Made by a program: the position numbers and the translations under genes. From positions 62,001 through 126,000 of the forward strand of contig NZ_JAHBAY010000006.1 in the NCBI RefSeq assembly GCF_018499875.1: 64,000 bases of DNA. The letters are read 5' to 3'. Position 1 is the stretch's first letter. Each line of letters begins with the position of its first letter. The stretch comes from Kineosporia corallincola. GTDB taxonomy: Bacteria > Actinomycetota > Actinomycetes > Actinomycetales > Kineosporiaceae. The notes under the pieces are model-generated. The model ran no database searches and was not told the origin of the DNA. It saw only the letters and a program-made list of their open reading frames with translations. Below, piece by piece: positions 61,379 through 64,000 of the stretch.

Positions 61379-61984
61379 GTGATCAGCCCGGTGGTCGTGG
61401 CGTCCGGATACCGGGGCATCGATCTGGGAGCGGTCGCCGACGCCGCTGCCTCGGCCGAGACCCCGTCCGTCACGGCGACTTCCACGCCGGTGCCCGCACC
61501 GCCCGCTGAGCGCATCGACCTGACCCGGTACGAACAGGAGCCCTACGCCGGCCACCCGGCCGGCCCCCTGACCGACGACCTGACCGACGATCAGGATGAC
61601 GGCCTGACCGAGGAAGAGCGCACCGGTCACTACCGCACCGGCCCGATCGACCCGAACCGGCCCTCCGCCCCGCGCCGTCTGATGCGTGGAGGCGAGCAAC
61701 TCGGCGTCATGGTCGGCCATCGCCTGCTGGTGGGCATCACGTTCTTCGACGAGGACGGCAACGTCACCAACGCCCAGCAGTTCTGCGGCCGGGTGCTGGA
61801 GGTGGCCGACGGCGTGGTCGTGGTGGAACGCCCGGGCCAGCCGGAACCGGCCGTGCTGCCGGCCGAGGTCGCGGCCTACCGCAAGGCCCGCACCGGCCGC
61901 TACACCCTGCGCGACACCGGCGAGATCGTGGTCGACCCGGACTTCGTGAGCACCTGGCAGGTGGCCGCGGTGCAGGGCGCCTGA
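61379..61984 (+). CDS. Conserved hypothetical protein
   Basis: A 201-residue protein. Low-complexity acidic N-terminus (to about 95, with TDDLTDDQDDGLTEEE), then a compact C-terminal domain (VMVGHRLLVGITFFDEDGNV, QQFCGRVLEVADGVVVVERP, TGRYTLRDTGEIVVDPDFVS) that looks like an SH3/KOW-type beta barrel. Unknown function. GTG 61379 is picked for lack of better; the frame opens inside the methyltransferase gene. Confidence 0.65.
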   Translation: MISPVVVASGYRGIDLGAVADAAASAETPSVTATSTPVPAPPAERIDLTRYEQEPYAGHPAGPLTDDLTDDQDDGLTEEERTGHYRTGPIDPNRPSAPRRLMRGGEQLGVMVGHRLLVGITFFDEDGNVTNAQQFCGRVLEVADGVVVVERPGQPEPAVLPAEVAAYRKARTGRYTLRDTGEIVVDPDFVSTWQVAAVQGA

Positions 61985-62026
61985 CCCGCGGGACGGCGCC
62001 CCGACCGGGTCAGGGCAAGGACCGGG

Positions 62027-63610
62027 TCAGTGCAGGCCCTCCAGCCAGCGCAGCAGCAACCGGGTGCCGAAACCCGTGGCGCCGCGGGTGGCCTCGTGCT
62101 CGTCCCGCTCGGCGCGGGCCGGGCCGGCGATGTCGAGGTGGGCCCAGCGTGCCCCGGCGGTGAACTCGCGCAGGAACAGGGCCGCGGCGATGGAACCACC
62201 ACCGCTGATCTCGGCCCCCGGACCGGTCACGTGCCGGATGTCGGCGACGGTCGAGTCGAGCACGGAGCGGTACTCGTCGACCAGCGGCATGCGCCAGACC
62301 TGCTCGCCGCTGCCGGTGGCGGCCGTGGCGAGGGCCTCGGCCAGCCGGTCGGTGGTGCTGTAGAGCGCGGCGTGCCGCCGGCCCAGCCCGAGCGAGGCGG
62401 CCCCGGTCAGCGTGGCGATGTCGACGATCACCTCGGGATCGAGATGCCGCGCCGCGTAGGCCAGCCCGTCGGCCAGCACCATGCGGCCCTCGGCGTCGGT
62501 GTTGAGGATCTCGACGGTCTGCCCGCCGTAGGTGGTGACCACGTCGCCGGGCCGGTAGGAGCCGGCGCCGAAGGCGTTCTCGGCCAGCGGCAGCAGCGCG
62601 GTGACCGGCCGGCGGATACCGATCTCGGGGCAGGCCAGCAGCGCCGCGAGCACCACGGCGGCCCCGGCCATGTCGCTCTTCATGGCCACCATCGACGTGC
62701 GCGGCTTGATCGAGATGCCACCGGTGTCGAAGGTGATGCCCTTGCCGACCAGCACCACGGGCCGGCGGTCGCGCACGCCCTCGGGGCGGTAGTCGATGCG
62801 GACGAACCGCGGCGGTGTGGCGGAGCCGGAGCCGACGGCGAGCACTCCGCCGAAACCCTCGTCGGCGAGCTGGTCCTCGTGCCAGATCCGCACGTCCAGT
62901 CCGGCGGCGGCACCGAGGTCGGCGGCCTGCCGGGCGAACCAGTCGGGGTTCTTCAGGTTGGCGGGCGTCTCGGTGAGGTCACGGGCCAGCACCGTGGCCC
63001 GGGCGTGCGCCCGGCCCCGGTCCAGACCCGTGGCCGGGTGAGAGCCGACCAGGGTGACCTGGGCCGCGGGCGAGGAGTCCTCCCGCGGCTTCAGGCCGGC
63101 GCTCGGCGGCGTGTACCCGCCGAGGACGAAGCCCTCGACCACGGCACGCGCCCCCTCCACCGAGGAGCCATCACCCAGGGTGGTCACTACGTGACTGCGA
63201 CCGCGCGCGGAGCGACTCAGTGCGGCCGCGGCCCGACGGAGGTCTCGCGGGGAACCGTCGCCGATCCCGACCAGCAGGAAGCGCTGCGGCAGCCCGGACG
63301 GGGCCATGACCGGGACCCGGACGACCTGCCCGGCACCGCCCTTGACCCGTTCGGCCCCGATCACCGCGGCCAGGTCGACGCCGTAGGCGGCCGCGACCTG
63401 ATCTCCGTGCCGGTCCGCGACGACCGTGTCACCGGTCTTGCGGACCGGCACCGCGACCAGGTCGGCGTCTACCGTCTCCCGGAGTGCGGAGACGAGTGAT
63501 CCCGACCTGCTCGCGACGCTGGTCCGCGGCCCCACCCGGGGTGCGACCTGGACCGGTGCTACCGCCACCATCTGCTGCCTGACCTCCGTCGCCGGGGCCG
63601 GTGCGGGCAC
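62027..63610 (-). CDS. pepA: Leucyl aminopeptidase (M17)
   Basis: A 527-residue cytosolic di-zinc aminopeptidase. The C-terminal catalytic domain has LVGKGITFDTGGISIKPRTS (active Lys, metal Asp), MKSDMAGAAVVLAALL, the family signature LNTDAEGRMVLADGLAY and DIATLTGAASLGLG. The N-terminal domain spans about 35-190. ATG 63610 gives the usual length plus a short disordered leader. It may share a transcript with DUF3117 just upstream on the same strand (15-base gap). Confidence 0.93.
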   Translation of the reverse strand: MPAPAPATEVRQQMVAVAPVQVAPRVGPRTSVASRSGSLVSALRETVDADLVAVPVRKTGDTVVADRHGDQVAAAYGVDLAAVIGAERVKGGAGQVVRVPVMAPSGLPQRFLLVGIGDGSPRDLRRAAAALSRSARGRSHVVTTLGDGSSVEGARAVVEGFVLGGYTPPSAGLKPREDSSPAAQVTLVGSHPATGLDRGRAHARATVLARDLTETPANLKNPDWFARQAADLGAAAGLDVRIWHEDQLADEGFGGVLAVGSGSATPPRFVRIDYRPEGVRDRRPVVLVGKGITFDTGGISIKPRTSMVAMKSDMAGAAVVLAALLACPEIGIRRPVTALLPLAENAFGAGSYRPGDVVTTYGGQTVEILNTDAEGRMVLADGLAYAARHLDPEVIVDIATLTGAASLGLGRRHAALYSTTDRLAEALATAATGSGEQVWRMPLVDEYRSVLDSTVADIRHVTGPGAEISGGGSIAAALFLREFTAGARWAHLDIAGPARAERDEHEATRGATGFGTRLLLRWLEGLH

Positions 63611-63625
63611 CGGCCGACCCGCCTA

Positions 63626-63793
63626 CTAGTTGCCTACCGCCTTGAGCGCGTCGCCCAGCTCGCTCGCCTCTGTGGCGGACATCTCAACCACCAGCCGGCC
63701 GCCACCTTCAAGAGGAACGCGCATGACGATGCCGCGTCCTTCCTTCGTGACCTCCAGCGGTCCGTCGCCGGTCCTCGGCTTCATGGCCGCCAT
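63626..63793 (-). CDS. DUF3117 family small protein
   Basis: A 55-residue protein almost entirely conserved in actinomycetes: MAAMKPRTGDGPLEVTKEGR, GIVMRVPLEGGGRLVVEMSA, then TEASELGDALKAV. Matches M. tuberculosis Rv1211 from memory. Function unknown. ATG 63793 has a clear ribosome site (ggggag), and only this start gives the family N-terminus. Confidence 0.92.
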   Translation of the reverse strand: MAAMKPRTGDGPLEVTKEGRGIVMRVPLEGGGRLVVEMSATEASELGDALKAVGN

Positions 63794-63812
63794 GTGGCTC
63801 CCCTTCCTCGGC

Positions 63813-63836
63813 GCGATTCCCGATCTTGGGAATCGC
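63813..63836 (-). promoter_or_regulatory. 9-bp inverted repeat in the DUF3117 leader
   Basis: gcgattccc-gatctt-gggaatcgc, a perfect inverted repeat 20 bases upstream of the DUF3117 start. It can be an mRNA hairpin or an operator for a dimeric regulator. Confidence 0.5.
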
Positions 63837-64000
63837 TGAATGCTATGGGCACAACGCCCGCCGCCTACCCGTGCCAAGCACGGAGCGTGACCTCGAGCAT
63901 TATCCCGCTTACCGGTTCCACTACGAAACGCGGTGGCCCCCGGCGGGCTCCGCACGTCTCATTTTGCTGCCACCACGCCCTGCGATGCAGGATTTGCCAC
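63837..64000. other. End of window, no gene seen
   Basis: 164 bases without a convincing frame. It should contain the promoter of the DUF3117-pepA transcript on the minus strand; no boxes assigned. Confidence 0.4.

Noticed and set aside
1-64000. Mobile elements, phage or defence islands
   Set aside because: No transposase, integrase, terminal repeats, att-like duplication, restriction-modification or toxin-antitoxin genes were recognised on either strand.

Overview
The window comes from a very GC-rich chromosome with strong G/C preference at third codon positions, frequent GTG starts, four-base start/stop overlaps (GTGA, ATGA) and actinobacterial families such as AdnAB, DUF3107, DUF3117, DUF3152, F420-type oxidoreductases and a SigE/RseA/HtrA/TatB module. 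It is therefore an actinomycete. A Kineosporiaceae-like lineage is a guess only. I see no rRNA, tRNA, CRISPR array, insertion sequence or prophage; this is core and semi-core chromosome.

Layout. 1-12 kb: cell-envelope sugar genes (partial GT4, GT2, LCP ligase, UDP-glucose dehydrogenase), an acyl-CoA dehydrogenase, DinB-like and F420-like enzymes, a fused anthranilate synthase behind a Trp-rich leader peptide, and a secreted RTX-repeat protein. 12-31 kb: the adnA-adnB helicase-nuclease pair, an alkyltransferase-like protein, then moeZ, DUF3152, TetR, DUF3107, ferritin-like protein, DEAD-box helicase and ParA. From memory, the relative order resembles Mycobacterium tuberculosis Rv3201c-Rv3213c, here interrupted by an MBOAT/AlgX-like acetylation pair and DUF4184. 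31-43 kb: MpaB-like oxygenase, TPR protein, LOG-like protein, an operon DUF6758-PHP-RecB-like nuclease, aminopeptidase P, CorA behind a long leader, P1 peptidase, a stress protein and Dps. 43-46.5 kb: a sulfur assimilation operon (sulfite reductase, small Zn-ribbon protein, CysH) behind a promoter, a SAM-I-type riboswitch and a Cys-containing leader peptide. 46.5-50.5 kb: small membrane proteins, a CitE-like lyase and an EamA transporter. 50.5-64 kb: MgtE-like/DUF1003/GspE ATPase operon, GAF protein, Mrp, TatB, HtrA, anti-sigma factor, SigE, O-methyltransferase, leucyl aminopeptidase and DUF3117, echoing the M. tuberculosis Rv1211-Rv1232c neighbourhood.

The most interesting signals are in leaders. 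These are (i) a trp attenuator with an 11-residue peptide carrying tandem Trp, (ii) a SAM riboswitch whose closing stem runs into the Shine-Dalgarno sequence of a leader peptide ending Cys-Arg, ahead of the sulfite reductase operon, and (iii) a small acidic/Pro-containing upstream reading frame with a perfect ribosome site ahead of the CorA magnesium transporter. No computation or database search was run; family assignments rest on reading motifs.
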